DNA from: Limimaricola sp. | Lineage (GTDB): Bacteria; Pseudomonadota; Alphaproteobacteria; Rhodobacterales; Rhodobacteraceae | Reading direction: 5' to 3' | DNA length: 64,000 nucleotides | NCBI RefSeq assembly: GCF_016125575.1 | Contig: NZ_WGLM01000005.1 | Coordinates: 186,001 to 250,000 of the forward strand | In this document: piece after piece, positions 20,947-30,749 of the stretch | How positions within the stretch are numbered: position 1 is the first letter of the stretch | How the letters are laid out: the number at the start of each line of letters is the position of its first letter | Notes under the pieces: generated by a model | Databases searched by the model: none | What the model saw: only the letters and a program-made list of their open reading frames with translations | What the model was told of the DNA's origin: nothing | Made by a program: the position numbers and the translations under genes

Positions 20947-21732
20947 TCAGGGCTTCCAGGCGGGCGGGCGCTTGTCGAGGAAGGCCGCGATGCCTTCATC
21001 GGTGTCGGGCTCTAGCATGTTGGTTGTCATGACCTGGCCAGCCAAGGCATAGGCCGCCTCGGTGTCCAGCGCGGCCTGGTCGTAGAAGGCGCGCTTGCCG
21101 ATGCGCACCGCGACGGCGAGCTTGTTGGCAACCGTGCGGGCCAGCTCTTGCGTTGCGGCTTCCAGATCGGCGGCGGGGACGGCGCGGTTGATCAGGCCCA
21201 GGCGATGGGCCTCGGCCGTGTCGATCAGGCGGCCCGTCGTCAGCATCTCGAAGGCGGCCTTGCGCGGCACGGCGCGGGTCAGCGCCACCATCGGGGTCGA
21301 ACAGAAAAGCCCGATATTGACGCCATTGACGCCAAAGCGGACGTGGTCGGCCGCAACGGCCATGTCGCAGGTCGCGACCAGCTGGCATCCAGCGGCGACA
21401 GCCACGCCCTGGACCTGCGCGATCACCGGCTGCGGCAGACTTTGCAGGCTGAGCATCAGCCGTGAACAACGTGCAAAGAGATCGGCGAAATAGGCAGCCC
21501 CCTTGTCGGGAGACTGGCGGCCGGCCTGCATTTCCTTCAGGTTGTGGCCCGCGCAGAACGCCTTGCCCGTCGCGGCGAGGATGACCACGCGAATGCTGCG
21601 GTCCTCGGCCAGCCTGTCGCATTCGGCCTGCAACGCCGCGATCATCGCGTCCGACAGCGCATTGAGCTTTTCCGGCGCGTTCAGCGTCAGTGTGGCGATG
21701 CCGTTCTCGTCGTTGCGTGTCACCAGCGTCAT
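20947..21732 (-). CDS. Enoyl-CoA hydratase/isomerase family protein
   Basis: A 261-residue crotonase-fold protein. It has LNAPEKLNALSDAM near the start, the CoA oxyanion-hole segment GKAFCAGHNLKEM near 62-74, and PVIAQVQGVAVAAGCQLVATCD followed by FGVNGVNIGLFCSTP. This sequence type resembles ECHDC3-like proteins rather than FadB-type hydratases. A Cys occupies part of the second active-site region where many hydratases have Glu, so classical hydratase activity is not assured. It diverges from the thioesterase gene. Confidence 0.88.
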   Translation of the reverse strand: MTLVTRNDENGIATLTLNAPEKLNALSDAMIAALQAECDRLAEDRSIRVVILAATGKAFCAGHNLKEMQAGRQSPDKGAAYFADLFARCSRLMLSLQSLPQPVIAQVQGVAVAAGCQLVATCDMAVAADHVRFGVNGVNIGLFCSTPMVALTRAVPRKAAFEMLTTGRLIDTAEAHRLGLINRAVPAADLEAATQELARTVANKLAVAVRIGKRAFYDQAALDTEAAYALAGQVMTTNMLEPDTDEGIAAFLDKRPPAWKP

Positions 21733-21801
21733 GCTTGCCTCTTCAGTCGTTTTGCCTCAATTCGAGGGCACTCTAGGGCAGCGAACGGGCAGGGGGAAGC
21801 G

Positions 21802-22233
21802 ATGGCGCTGATGATGGACAAGACGGCGTTGACGGCCTTCCTGCAATCCGAGTTTCCGCAGGTTGCGGATGACTTCGCCGTCGAGACGGTGGAGGAGGGG
21901 GCGATGACCCTCCGGCTGAAGGTGGCCGAACGGCACCTGCGTCCCGGCGGTACCGTTTCGGGGCCCACGATGTTCGGGCTGGCCGATGTCGCGGTCTACC
22001 TTGCGATCCTTGCGATGATCGGGCCGGTGGCGCTGGCAGTGACAACGAACTGCTCCATCGACTTCATGCGCAAGCCCGCCGCGGGGCGCGATCTGCTGGC
22101 GCGGGCGCGGATATTGAAGTTGGGCCGCAGCCTTGCCGTGGGCGAGGTCCACCTAGTCAGCGAGGGCGCTGAAGAGGCCGTGGTGGCGCGTGCGGGCCTG
22201 ACCTATGCAATCCCGCCGAAAAGTATGGGGTAA
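21802..22233 (+). CDS. PaaI-type hotdog-fold thioesterase
   Basis: A 143-residue hotdog-fold protein with RPGGTVSGPTMFGLADVAVY near 48-67, the helix bearing the catalytic Asp, and TTNCSIDFMRKPAAGRDL. This is the PaaI/YiiD-like acyl-CoA thioesterase arrangement; the acyl group is unknown. AGGGGGAAG precedes the ATG at 21802, which is preferred over upstream ATGs that lie antisense to the hydratase gene. The divergent enoyl-CoA hydratase suggests a shared fatty-acid or CoA-ester role. Confidence 0.83.
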   Translation: MALMMDKTALTAFLQSEFPQVADDFAVETVEEGAMTLRLKVAERHLRPGGTVSGPTMFGLADVAVYLAILAMIGPVALAVTTNCSIDFMRKPAAGRDLLARARILKLGRSLAVGEVHLVSEGAEEAVVARAGLTYAIPPKSMG

Positions 22234-22290
22234 AATAATACCTATTTTGCAAAGCATTGATAACTAATAATTATTGCAGGATCAATGCGC

Positions 22291-22318
22291 TTGACGGTAC
22301 GCATGGCATCGCTATAAC
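22291..22318 (+). promoter_or_regulatory. Probable sigma-70 promoter and leader of rplM-rpsI
   Basis: TTGACG at 22291-22296 and TATAAC at 22313-22318 are separated by 16 bases. The leader to 22373 holds a GC hairpin around 22336-22356 (GGGGGGC and GCCCTCCCC) that could serve autogenous control, which is inference. The upstream 22234-22290 stretch is strikingly AT-rich. Confidence 0.6.
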
Positions 22319-22373
22319 CCGCCCATCCGAACGTTGGGGGGCGCTGGCCCTCCCCGAACCTTTCTGGTGAGAT

Positions 22374-22835
22374 ATGAAAACCTTTACCGCTACCCCGGCG
22401 GATATCGACAAGAAATGGATCCTGATCGACGCCGAAGGCGTGGTTCTGGGCCGTCTTGCCTCGATCATCGCCATGCGTCTGCGCGGCAAGCACAAGCCGT
22501 CCTTCACGCCGCACATGGACATGGGCGACAATGTCATCGTGATCAACGCCGAGAAGGTGCAGATCACCGGTAACAAGCGCTCCGAGAAAAACTACTGGCA
22601 CACGGGCCATCCCGGCGGGATCAAGTTCCGCACCACGGGTGAACTGCTGGACGGCGCCCATCCCGAGCGTGTCATCATGCAGGCCGTCAAGCGGATGACG
22701 CCCGGCAACGCGCTGGCCCGCAAGCAGCTGGCCCACCTGCGGGTCTTCGCCGGTACCGCCCATGGCATGGACGCGCAAAAGCCCGAGGTTCTCGACGTTG
22801 CGTCGATGAACAAGAAGAACACGAGGACCGCTTGA
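22374..22835 (+). CDS. rplM: 50S ribosomal protein L13
   Basis: A 153-residue protein with [38 protein letters not shown] and the [11 protein letters not shown] block, all standard L13. L13 is an early assembly protein of the 50S subunit. It is transcribed with rpsI, whose start lies just after its stop. Confidence 0.98.
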   Translation: MKTFTATPADIDKKWILIDAEGVVLGRLASIIAMRLRGKHKPSFTPHMDMGDNVIVINAEKVQITGNKRSEKNYWHTGHPGGIKFRTTGELLDGAHPERVIMQAVKRMTPGNALARKQLAHLRVFAGTAHGMDAQKPEVLDVASMNKKNTRTA

Positions 22836-22837
22836 TC

Positions 22838-23326
22838 ATGGCCACCGAAATCAAATCGCTCGATCAATTGTCGGAAGTGGCCGAGGGCACTGCGCCGGTC
22901 GCCGAGGTTGAAACCCCGCGCGAGCCGGTGCGTGACGCGCTGGGCCGCGCCTACGCCACCGGCAAGCGCAAGGATGCGGTCGCCCGCGTCTGGATCCGCC
23001 CCGGTTCCGGCAAGGTGACCGTGAACGGCAAGGAAATGGCCGTCTACTTCGCGCGTCCTGTGCTGCAGATGATCCTGCGCCAGCCCTTCACCGTCGCCGG
23101 TGTCTCGGGCCAGTTTGACGTGAATGCGACGGTCGCCGGTGGTGGTCTTTCGGGCCAGGCCGGTGCGGTCAAGCACGGCATCTCGAAGGCGCTGCAGCTT
23201 TACGACCCCACCCTGCGCGGCGCGCTGAAGGCCGCCGGTTTCCTGACCCGCGACAGCCGCGTGGTGGAACGCAAGAAATACGGCCGCCGCAAGGCCCGCC
23301 GGAGCTTCCAGTTCTCCAAGCGCTGA
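22838..23326 (+). CDS. rpsI: 30S ribosomal protein S9
   Basis: A 162-residue protein. A ~30-residue N-terminal extension precedes the S9 domain ([21 protein letters not shown]). The C-terminus ends in [17 protein letters not shown], whose terminal lysine-arginine tail reaches the P-site tRNA. The ATG at 22838 is chosen over an in-frame TTG at 22832 that overlaps the rplM stop. A strong terminator follows. Confidence 0.97.
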   Translation: MATEIKSLDQLSEVAEGTAPVAEVETPREPVRDALGRAYATGKRKDAVARVWIRPGSGKVTVNGKEMAVYFARPVLQMILRQPFTVAGVSGQFDVNATVAGGGLSGQAGAVKHGISKALQLYDPTLRGALKAAGFLTRDSRVVERKKYGRRKARRSFQFSKR

Positions 23327-23353
23327 TCGGCGTTCAGAGACCCCTATATGCAG

Positions 23354-23384
23354 AAAGGGCCGCGGATTTCCGCGGCCCTTTTTC
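23354..23384 (+). terminator. Rho-independent terminator of rplM-rpsI
   Basis: GGGCCGCGGA and TCCGCGGCCC form a 10-bp stem with a TT loop, followed by TTTTT. The preceding AAA could extend the stem with the T tract, so it may work in both directions. Confidence 0.92.
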
Positions 23385-23401
23385 GTTATCCGGTCCCGCG
23401 C

Positions 23402-23875
23402 TCAGAACGGAATGTCGTCGTCAAGGTCGCGGCCGCCGCCCGCCGGGGCCGAGGGGCCGCTGTCATAGCCGCCGCCCTGATCAGAGCCGTAGCTGCCGCC
23501 GCCACCGCCGCTACCGCCACCTTCACCACGGCCACCCACAAGCGTCAGCGCGCCGGAATAGGGGCGCAGCACCACCTCGGTCGTGTAACGGTCCTGACCG
23601 GACTGGTCCTGCCACTTGCGGGTTTCCAACTGACCTTCAAGGTAAACGGTGGACCCCTTGCGCAGGTATTGCTCGGCGATGCGCCCCAGAGGCTCGTTGA
23701 AAATCGCAACGGAATGCCACTCGGTCCGCTCTTTGCGCTCGCCGGTGTTGCGGTCCTTCCATGTGTCAGAGGTCGCGACGCGCAGGTTCACCACCTTTCC
23801 ACCGTTCTGGAAGGTGCGCACTTCCGGGTCGCGGCCGAGGTTCCCCAGCAAGATCACCTTGTTCACACCGGCCAT
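23402..23875 (-). CDS. ssb: Single-stranded DNA-binding protein
   Basis: A 157-residue protein. The OB fold spans about 1-112 ([19 protein letters not shown] at the start and [11 protein letters not shown]). A Gly/Ser-rich flexible linker follows, ending in the acidic tip DLDDDIPF that recruits replication and repair partners. Length is normal. The region 23876-24055 upstream shows no further gene, and I found no LexA box there. Confidence 0.97.
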   Translation of the reverse strand: MAGVNKVILLGNLGRDPEVRTFQNGGKVVNLRVATSDTWKDRNTGERKERTEWHSVAIFNEPLGRIAEQYLRKGSTVYLEGQLETRKWQDQSGQDRYTTEVVLRPYSGALTLVGGRGEGGGSGGGGGSYGSDQGGGYDSGPSAPAGGGRDLDDDIPF

Positions 23876-24055
23876 GTCATCCTCCGTCCGATAGGTGTTG
23901 AATCCGTCTTTTCGTGCCCCGTTACATCATCGCAACAAGGTTAATGAAAGAAAAATATCTGCAGGGCGAAGCAGGGGCCAGAGGCACTGATCGGGCCGGC
24001 CGCGCATCGTAATCGCAGGCTCCGGCCGCCCCGATCCGGGCGTGCCCGATCGTCG

Positions 24056-26131
24056 CTATTCGGCGGCGATCTTGATCACCGGTTCCATCGCGGCCAGCTC
24101 TTCATCCGAAAGGTGGCACTTGATGTGGTGCCCTTCGGCCATCTTGCGCAGCGGCGGCACCTCGGTATCGCACAAATTGCCCGGCACTTTCGACTTCCAG
24201 CTGCAGCGCGTCTGGAACGGGCAGCCCGATGGCGGGTTCATCGCCGAAGGAATGTCGCCTTCCAGCACGATGTGCTTCTTCTGGACCTTGGTGTCGGCAA
24301 TCGGCACGGCCGACAGCAGCGCCTCGGTATAGGGGTGGTAGGGCGGGCTGAAGACCTGATCGGTCGTGCCCAGTTCCACCACGTGGCCGAGGTACATCAC
24401 CATCACCCGGTCCGAGAGATAGCGCACGATCGACAGGTCGTGACTGATGAAGAGAAGTGTCGTCTTTTGTTCGCGCTGAATTTCCATCAGCAGGTCCGTG
24501 ACCGCCGCCTGCACCGACACGTCAAGGGCCGAAACAGGTTCGTCCGCGACAACGATGCGCGCACCGCCGGCAAAGGCGCGGGCGATACCCACGCGCTGTT
24601 TCTGCCCGCCTGACAGCTGACGCGGCATTCGGTCGGCAAAGGCACGCGGCAGCTTGACCAGGTCCAGCAGCGTCAACATCCGGTCGCGCCGCTCGGAATC
24701 GTTCTTGCCGACCTTGAAGATCTCAAGTGCCCGCATGATTTGCCGGCCCACCGTCATCGAGGGGTTCAGCGTGTCGAAGGGGTTCTGGAACACCATCTGG
24801 ATATCGGCGACATCCTTGGTCAGGCGCCGTTCGATCGGGGTCGACTGGATCTCGCGGTTGTCGATCAGGATCTTGCCGTCGGTCGCCGTCTCCAGCCCCA
24901 TCAGCACCTTGGCGAAGGTCGATTTGCCACAGCCCGATTCTCCGACGATGGCCAGCGTTTCGCTTTCGCGGGCCTCGAAGCTAAGGGTCTCGTTGGCCTT
25001 GACCACCTTCTTGTCGCCACCACCGAACAGCGCGTTGGCCGCAACCTCGTAATATTTCTTGAGGTTGTCCATCTTCAGGACCACCGGGCCGATGTCGCCC
25101 TTGGTCTTGGTGATCACGTCGGCGGGCGGCGCATCCCAGTCAATCTCGTCGAAGCGCAGGCAGCGGGACCAGTGCCGCTCGTTGCCCGGCACGCCAACGA
25201 TGGGAATGTCGCGCGCGTCACAGCGGCCCTCCTGAAAATAGTCGCAGCGCGGGCCAAAGTTGCAGCCCGGCGGGCGCTCATGGGGCAGGGGGAAGTTGCC
25301 GGGAATGGCCACCAGCGGGCGCGCATTCTTGTCCGCACCCGGCAGCGGGATCGACCGGAACAGCGCCTGCGTGTAGGGGTGGCGCATCGTGTCGAACACG
25401 TCCGAGATATTGCCGCGCTCCACCGCCTCGCCCGAATACATCACGCAGACCCGGTCGCAGGTCTCGAGGATCAGGCCAAGGTTGTGGCTGATGAACAGCA
25501 TCGAGGTGCCGTACTTGCGGCCAAGATCCTTGACCAGCTCCACCACGGCCGCCTCAACCGTCACGTCCAGCGCGGTTGTCGGCTCGTCGAGGATCAGCAG
25601 TGCCGGCTTGGACATCAGCGCCATGGCGATCACGATACGCTGCTGCTGGCCACCCGAAAGCTGGTGCGGGTAGGCGCGCAGGATGCGCTCGGGGTCGGGC
25701 AGCTTCACGTCGGTGACCACTTCCAGCGCCCGCTTGCGCGCCTCGGACTCGCTGATCCCCTCGTGGATCATCGGCACTTCCATCAGCTGCTGGCCGATCT
25801 TCATCGCAGGGTTCAGGCTCGCCATCGGCTCTTGGTAGATCATGGCAATTTCCTTGCCCCTGATCTTGCGCAGCTCTTCGGGTGTCATTGAACAAAGATC
25901 GCGCCCGTTGAAGCGGATCGCACCCCCCACGATGCGGCCGTTGACGCCAAGGTCCTGCATCACGCCAAGCGCCACGGTGGACTTGCCGCAACCCGACTCG
26001 CCCACCAGCCCCAGCGCCTCGCCGGGCATGATCTTGGCCGAGAAATCCATCACCGCGGGGATCTCCCGCAGACGGGTGAAGAAGGAAATCGAAAGGTTGT
26101 CGATCTCCAGCAGGGGCTCAGTCTCGGTCAT
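24056..26131 (-). CDS. Fused double ATP-binding protein of a peptide-type ABC transporter
   Basis: A 691-residue protein made of two ABC ATPase domains in tandem (DppD-like then DppF-like). Walker A GESGCGKS occurs at 44-51 and again near 415. Signature motifs LSGGQQQR and LSGGQKQR follow in each half, with Walker B LLILDEP and VVADEP. Each half has the C-terminal Opp/Dpp extension with a cysteine-rich segment (GCNFGPRC and GCPFQTRC) that can carry an Fe-S cluster in this family. It powers the importer encoded by the genes upstream. Separated from them by repeat copy 2. Confidence 0.93.
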   Translation of the reverse strand: MTETEPLLEIDNLSISFFTRLREIPAVMDFSAKIMPGEALGLVGESGCGKSTVALGVMQDLGVNGRIVGGAIRFNGRDLCSMTPEELRKIRGKEIAMIYQEPMASLNPAMKIGQQLMEVPMIHEGISESEARKRALEVVTDVKLPDPERILRAYPHQLSGGQQQRIVIAMALMSKPALLILDEPTTALDVTVEAAVVELVKDLGRKYGTSMLFISHNLGLILETCDRVCVMYSGEAVERGNISDVFDTMRHPYTQALFRSIPLPGADKNARPLVAIPGNFPLPHERPPGCNFGPRCDYFQEGRCDARDIPIVGVPGNERHWSRCLRFDEIDWDAPPADVITKTKGDIGPVVLKMDNLKKYYEVAANALFGGGDKKVVKANETLSFEARESETLAIVGESGCGKSTFAKVLMGLETATDGKILIDNREIQSTPIERRLTKDVADIQMVFQNPFDTLNPSMTVGRQIMRALEIFKVGKNDSERRDRMLTLLDLVKLPRAFADRMPRQLSGGQKQRVGIARAFAGGARIVVADEPVSALDVSVQAAVTDLLMEIQREQKTTLLFISHDLSIVRYLSDRVMVMYLGHVVELGTTDQVFSPPYHPYTEALLSAVPIADTKVQKKHIVLEGDIPSAMNPPSGCPFQTRCSWKSKVPGNLCDTEVPPLRKMAEGHHIKCHLSDEELAAMEPVIKIAAE

Positions 26132-26145
26132 CGGGTTGTCCTTCT

Positions 26146-26187
26146 TCTGGCCTCAAATACTCCGGGGGTGCGGGGGCTGGCCCCCGC
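26146..26187 (-). repeat. Stop-linked terminator-like repeat, copy 2
   Basis: Read on the minus strand, GCGGGGGC and GCCCCCGC form a stem 11 bases after the permease stop. Then come CCCCCGGAGTATTT at 26168-26155 and a GGCCAGAAGAAGG run that may also provide the ribosome-binding site of the ATPase gene. Here the element lies inside an operon, so it may attenuate rather than end transcription. Confidence 0.7.
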
Positions 26188-26198
26188 GACCCGTCATG

Positions 26199-27647
26199 TC
26201 AGTCCTTCAGGCTTTCTTCACGCAGGCCGTCGGCCAGCAGGTTGAGCCCCAGAACGAGGCTCAGCAATGCCAGCGCGGGCGCCAGCGCGGGATGAGGATA
26301 AATCGACAAGAGCTTGCGCCCGTCGTTGATCGTGGAGCCCCAGTCGGGACTTTCGGGCGGCAGGCCCAGCCCGAAGAAGCCCAAGGTCCCCAGCAGGATC
26401 GTCGTATAGCCGATGCGCAGGCAGAAATCGACGATCAGCGGCCCGCGCGCGTTGGGCAGGATCTCCCACAGCATGATGTACCACGGGCCCTCACCACGGG
26501 TTTGCGCAGCCGCGACATAGTCGCGCGTGCGCAGGTCCAGCGTCAGGCCGCGCACGATGCGGAACACCGTGGGCGAGTTGACGAACACCACCGAGACGAA
26601 CACCACGAGGATCCCCGAAGGCACGTCGAACAGGTCCACCCCCGCAGGCAGGAAATGCACCACCGTGCCTTCCTGCGAAATCATCGACAGGTAGACCCAG
26701 CCCATCAGGCCAAGCACGATCACAAGGATCGGCGTGCGCTTGGCCGGCTGGGTGTGATAGCGCGAGTTCAGCAGGACCAGCGTGAAGATCAGCGGGAAGA
26801 TGAACAGGAACATCCCCATGAAGCTCGGGATGCCCGTCGACACGATTTCCGGCGTCACCAGCAGGTAGAACAGCAGGATCACCGGGAAGGCGAGGATGAG
26901 GTTGGCAAGGAACGACAGCGCCGTGTCCAGCCGGCCACCGTAATAGCCGGCGGGCAGGCCCAGAGTGATGCCGACCATGAAGGCAAACAGCGTCGCCAGA
27001 GGCGCGATCTGCACCACGATCCACGACCCTTCCACCATCCGGCTGAAGACATCGCGCGCAAGGTTGTCGCCGCCCAGCAGGTACCAGCCATAGCTGTCAT
27101 TGCTCTCCGGCACGGGCATCCCCGGCGGCTTGTTCTTCAGCGCCGCAACTTGGCTTAGCGGATCAAGGGTGGCGATCAGGTGAAAGACACCCGTGTAGAC
27201 CGCGGTGAAAACCCAGAACATCACGATGCCGAAGCCGATCATCCCGATCATCGAGTCGAACAGCTTGCCGTACAGGCCCAGCCGCCGCTTGTAGTAGATC
27301 GAGACCGCGAAGGTCGCGATCAGCGATATCCAGACAGGGGTAAACTGCTTGGACATCGCGCCGATGATGCCGACGTCGCCAACCGGCAGGAACACGCCCA
27401 GCACAAGGAAGGCCAGCACGATTACGATGAGCGCCAGGAACAGCCACTTGACCAGTTTTTCAAAAAGGCCAAGTGCGCCGCCGCGCGCCATCAGCGTGCC
27501 GTCGGGGTTCGATTGCAGGGTGAGGGCAGGGGCGAAGTAAGACAACACCGTCTGCACGACCACCGCCGCCACAAAGAGCAGGGCAACGATCTCCAGGGCG
27601 GGGTCGAGATAGGTACCGATCGGTCCGGTCCAGCTGAGAGGCTCCAT
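26199..27647 (-). CDS. ABC transporter permease, DppC-like with enlarged N-terminal and central parts
   Basis: A 482-residue inner-membrane protein. DppC-type permeases are usually near 300 residues. The extra length comes from about three added N-terminal membrane segments (roughly 17-40, 66-90 and 100-150) and a ~60-residue hydrophobic insert in the middle of the permease domain (about 275-340). The permease core is clear: DNLARDVFSRMVEGS, GLPAGYYGGRLD and the ATPase-coupling loop DYVAAAQTRGEGPWYIMLWEILPNA written here only as its position near 385-410. It pairs with the permease 13 bases upstream. Confidence 0.88.
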   Translation of the reverse strand: MEPLSWTGPIGTYLDPALEIVALLFVAAVVVQTVLSYFAPALTLQSNPDGTLMARGGALGLFEKLVKWLFLALIVIVLAFLVLGVFLPVGDVGIIGAMSKQFTPVWISLIATFAVSIYYKRRLGLYGKLFDSMIGMIGFGIVMFWVFTAVYTGVFHLIATLDPLSQVAALKNKPPGMPVPESNDSYGWYLLGGDNLARDVFSRMVEGSWIVVQIAPLATLFAFMVGITLGLPAGYYGGRLDTALSFLANLILAFPVILLFYLLVTPEIVSTGIPSFMGMFLFIFPLIFTLVLLNSRYHTQPAKRTPILVIVLGLMGWVYLSMISQEGTVVHFLPAGVDLFDVPSGILVVFVSVVFVNSPTVFRIVRGLTLDLRTRDYVAAAQTRGEGPWYIMLWEILPNARGPLIVDFCLRIGYTTILLGTLGFFGLGLPPESPDWGSTINDGRKLLSIYPHPALAPALALLSLVLGLNLLADGLREESLKD

Positions 27648-27660
27648 GGTCTGTCTCCCG

Positions 27661-28707
27661 TCAGGAAATGCGGATGCGAGGATTGAGGAACACGTAGCCG
27701 ATATCCGAAATCAACTGCGTGAAAAGCACGACGAAGACCGACACGACCGAGACGCCCATCAGCAACTGGATGTCGTTGTTGCTGGCGGCCGTCACGAGCG
27801 TCCAGCCGAACCCCTTGTAGTTGAAAAGGGTCTCGGTGATGACGACGCCGTTCAGGAGCCACGGGAACTGCAGCATGATGACAGTGAACGGCGCGATCAG
27901 AGCGTTGCGCAGTGCGTGCTTGAGAACGATGTTGCGGAACGACACACCCTTGAGGCGCGCAGTGCGGATGTACTGCGCCGTCATGACCTCGGTCATGCTC
28001 GCGCGGGTCATCCGGGCGATATAGCCCATGCCGTACATCGCGATCGTCAGCACCGGTAGGGTGAAGTTCACGAATGTCGCGTGTGCCATCGCGCTGGTGG
28101 CGGAGCCGTTGAACCATCGGAGCCCCATTGCCGCAGAGGCGAAGACGGCGATGAAGACGACGCCCGAGACGTATTCAGGTGTGGCTGTCGTTGTAATCGA
28201 TAAGGTCGATAATACCCTGTCGGTGCGCGACCCCTCGTTCATGCCTGCAAGAACACCGACGACCAACGCCGTTGGCACCATGACGATCAGCACCCATAAC
28301 ATCAGCTTGCCGGTCAGCCCCAGCCGGGTGCCCACGATCGACAGAACGCTGTCCTTGAAGACGCTTGATTGCCCCCAGTCACCCTGCAGCACACCGCAGA
28401 ATTTGTGCGCATCCTCAGGTTTCTGGTCGGGATGAATGCATAGGCCCCGGGTCACACCGTCGGTGCCCTCGATGACGTAGCCTGGAAGAACGCCCAGCCA
28501 TTCGCCGTATTTCACCAGCATTGGCTGCGCATAGCCACGGTTGGCAAGCCATGTCGTGACCGCATCGTCGGACATCCGCACGCTGGCTTCGGTCTTGGCC
28601 AGTTTCTCGAGGTTGGGCCCGAGATTGGTGAGGAAGAAGACGATGAAAGTCAGGCACAGCGCCGTCAGCAGCATAACGCCCAGACGGCGAAGGATGAACA
28701 GTCCCAT
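27661..28707 (-). CDS. ABC transporter permease, DppB-like
   Basis: A 348-residue inner-membrane permease with the DppB N-terminal pattern (FILRRLGVMLLTALCLTFI, then a periplasmic loop of ~90 residues). The coupling loop is near residues 215-235 (YIRTARLKGVSFRNIVLKHA). It would form the membrane channel with the neighbouring DppC-like protein. The long periplasmic loop contains LPGYVIEGTDGVTRG and two cysteines (GLCIHPD, KFCGV) that could form a disulfide. Confidence 0.92.
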   Translation of the reverse strand: MGLFILRRLGVMLLTALCLTFIVFFLTNLGPNLEKLAKTEASVRMSDDAVTTWLANRGYAQPMLVKYGEWLGVLPGYVIEGTDGVTRGLCIHPDQKPEDAHKFCGVLQGDWGQSSVFKDSVLSIVGTRLGLTGKLMLWVLIVMVPTALVVGVLAGMNEGSRTDRVLSTLSITTTATPEYVSGVVFIAVFASAAMGLRWFNGSATSAMAHATFVNFTLPVLTIAMYGMGYIARMTRASMTEVMTAQYIRTARLKGVSFRNIVLKHALRNALIAPFTVIMLQFPWLLNGVVITETLFNYKGFGWTLVTAASNNDIQLLMGVSVVSVFVVLFTQLISDIGYVFLNPRIRIS

Positions 28708-28834
28708 GTTGGCCCCCGTCAGTCATACGGCAGGGTTGGCCCCTGTCCGTTCGTATCAGGCCGCCGGCGACGGCCTGCCGATTGTCGCGGGCCGTGGTGG
28801 CCCGAGGATGATGCCAGTCGCGCTGGAGCGCGAT

Positions 28835-28860
28835 GGGCCGCCCGCAGTCACGGGCGGCCC
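28835..28860 (-). promoter_or_regulatory. Intercistronic hairpin after the binding-protein gene
   Basis: GGGCCGCCCG and CGGGCGGCCC form a perfect 10-bp stem with a 6-base loop, 20 bases after the binding-protein stop and without a T tract. Such hairpins commonly stabilise the upstream mRNA so that the binding protein is made in excess over the permeases. The rest of 28708-28879 holds no gene. Confidence 0.6.
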
Positions 28861-28879
28861 ACCTGACTCAAGGCCGCTA

Positions 28880-30556
28880 TCAGGCCTTGAAGCCCAGCTT
28901 GTAGACGTGGATCTCGAACGACGGGTGCATTTCGGCACCCACCACGGTCGGGCGGTAGTTGCGATAGAGCGACCGCCAGTAGGGCTGGATGATGACAGCG
29001 TTGTCACGCAGGATCGTTTCCACGTCCTTCATCACTTCCTTGCGCTTGTCGGCATCAGCGATGGACATCGCAAGGCTCAGCTTGGTGTCGAAATCCGCGT
29101 TGGAAAACGCGGTTTCGTTCCAGGCCTGCCCCGAGACATAGGCCAGCGCCAGCACCTGCACGCCCAGCGGACGGTGGTTCCACTCGGTGATTGACAGCGG
29201 GTACTTGGTCCAGTCGTTCCAGAAGGTCGAGCCCGGCAGAACCGTCCGCTTCAGCTTGATGCCCGCATCGCGCATCATCGCAGCCGCGGCATCACCCGAG
29301 TTCTTGTCGAACCCGTCGTCAAGCGTGATCAGCTCATGCTCGAAATCGGCCATGTTGGCGGCTTCAAGCAGCGCGACCGAACCCGACGGATCGTACTTGT
29401 AGGGCCCAATGTCGTAGTACTCGGGGTGGACCGGGGCTACGTGGAAGTTGTTCGCCACCGTACCGAGGCCGTTATAGCCAAGTTCCAGCACGGTCTTGTT
29501 GTCCACGGCCTGGCTCAGCGCCTGACGGACGCGGACGTCCTTGTAGGGCACCACGCCGTTGACTTCGGCGGCCTGGTTGAAACGCAGCACGATCGTTGCA
29601 CCGGTGACCACCTCGGAGGTGGGCCAGCCTGCCGCTTCGGCCAACTGGATGAAGTCGCCGGTGTTTTCATACAGCATGTCGATTTCGTCAGATTCGATCG
29701 CTGCGATCCACGACGCCGGGTCGGTGCCGTAGTCGATGAACTGGATCTCGTCCAGATAGGCGCCGTGATAGCCATCCACCGAATTGCCCCACCAGGTGTG
29801 GTTGGGGTTCTTCTTCAGAACCGCCTTCACGCCCACTTCGAAGCTGTCCAGCAGGTAGGCACCGGTGCCGATCTGCTCGTCCTGCATCTTGGCGGCGTCA
29901 AAGCTGGGGTGGACAACGGCGGCCGGATAGTCGGCCATGCCGGGGATGATCGAGATGTCCGGACCGTTCAGCGACAGTTTCACGGTGTGATCGTCGATCT
30001 TGGTGATCGCGCCATCCTTGGCCTTGCCGGTGGCGTCGTCGATCAGGCTGGCCATGCGACCGGCCATCGAGTTGCCCTCGACACCCTTGTCGCACCAGTA
30101 GTTGAGAATCCAAACCACGTGATCGGCGGTGAAGTCTTCGCCGTTGTTCCACTTCACGCCCTGACGGACATGCAGCGTGAACTCGGTCGCATCATCGTTG
30201 GCGTCCCAGCTTTCCAGCAGGATGCCGCGGAACGAACCGTCGCGGTTGTATTCAACAAGGTATTCCAGCCAGCCGCGGCTGACGTTGCCAAGCTGCGACC
30301 AGTCATAGGTGCGCGGATCTTTAAGCGCGAGCACGGATTGCTCGATGCGCATGACGCCGCCTTGGGTGGCGCCTTCGGTATCGGCTTGCGCGGGGGCCTC
30401 AAGGCCCAGCAGGCCATAAGCGGCACTCGCCGTCACACCCAGCGCGGTTGCACGCGTCAGGAACTCCCGGCGGCTAAGCTTGCCCGCCTTTTCTTCCTCG
30501 GCATACATCAGCGCGGCGGGGTGGATCGGCTTTCCCGTCGTGATCTCTTGAGTCAT
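28880..30556 (-). CDS. Tat-exported solute-binding protein (family 5, peptide/nickel type)
   Basis: A 558-residue periplasmic binding protein. A ~28-residue N-terminal lead precedes the twin-arginine motif LSRREFL (RR at 29-30), a hydrophobic stretch and a likely cleavage after APAQA near 57. The mature part is SBP_bac_5: [19 protein letters not shown], then [14 protein letters not shown]. The ligand is unknown; oligopeptides, nickel complexes and other solutes are possible. Tat export suggests folding or cofactor binding before export. The ATG at 30556 has GGGAGA 6 bases upstream. First gene of the four-gene transporter operon. Confidence 0.9.
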   Translation of the reverse strand: MTQEITTGKPIHPAALMYAEEEKAGKLSRREFLTRATALGVTASAAYGLLGLEAPAQADTEGATQGGVMRIEQSVLALKDPRTYDWSQLGNVSRGWLEYLVEYNRDGSFRGILLESWDANDDATEFTLHVRQGVKWNNGEDFTADHVVWILNYWCDKGVEGNSMAGRMASLIDDATGKAKDGAITKIDDHTVKLSLNGPDISIIPGMADYPAAVVHPSFDAAKMQDEQIGTGAYLLDSFEVGVKAVLKKNPNHTWWGNSVDGYHGAYLDEIQFIDYGTDPASWIAAIESDEIDMLYENTGDFIQLAEAAGWPTSEVVTGATIVLRFNQAAEVNGVVPYKDVRVRQALSQAVDNKTVLELGYNGLGTVANNFHVAPVHPEYYDIGPYKYDPSGSVALLEAANMADFEHELITLDDGFDKNSGDAAAAMMRDAGIKLKRTVLPGSTFWNDWTKYPLSITEWNHRPLGVQVLALAYVSGQAWNETAFSNADFDTKLSLAMSIADADKRKEVMKDVETILRDNAVIIQPYWRSLYRNYRPTVVGAEMHPSFEIHVYKLGFKA

Positions 30557-30705
30557 TATAGTCTCCCTGTAACCCATTTCTTTTCTTGGATCGGAGGGTG
30601 GCACGATGCAGGCCGGGCCGCAAGCGCGGTCCCCGTCCGCTAGGGCTCCCTACCTCTCTCGACCCCAATCCGAACCGTTTTGGACCGGGGAGTCAATGAC
30701 AGGTT

Positions 30706-30730
30706 TCGGCATTTCATGTGCGAATGCCGA
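30706..30730. promoter_or_regulatory. Inverted repeat, candidate operator 1
   Basis: TCGGCATT (30706-30713) and AATGCCGA (30723-30730) are perfect 8-base arms around 9 bases. It lies 150 bases upstream of the binding-protein start, between that gene and the AraC-type gene. Confidence 0.45.
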
Positions 30731-30749
30731 CTTTGGACATGTTCTGATC

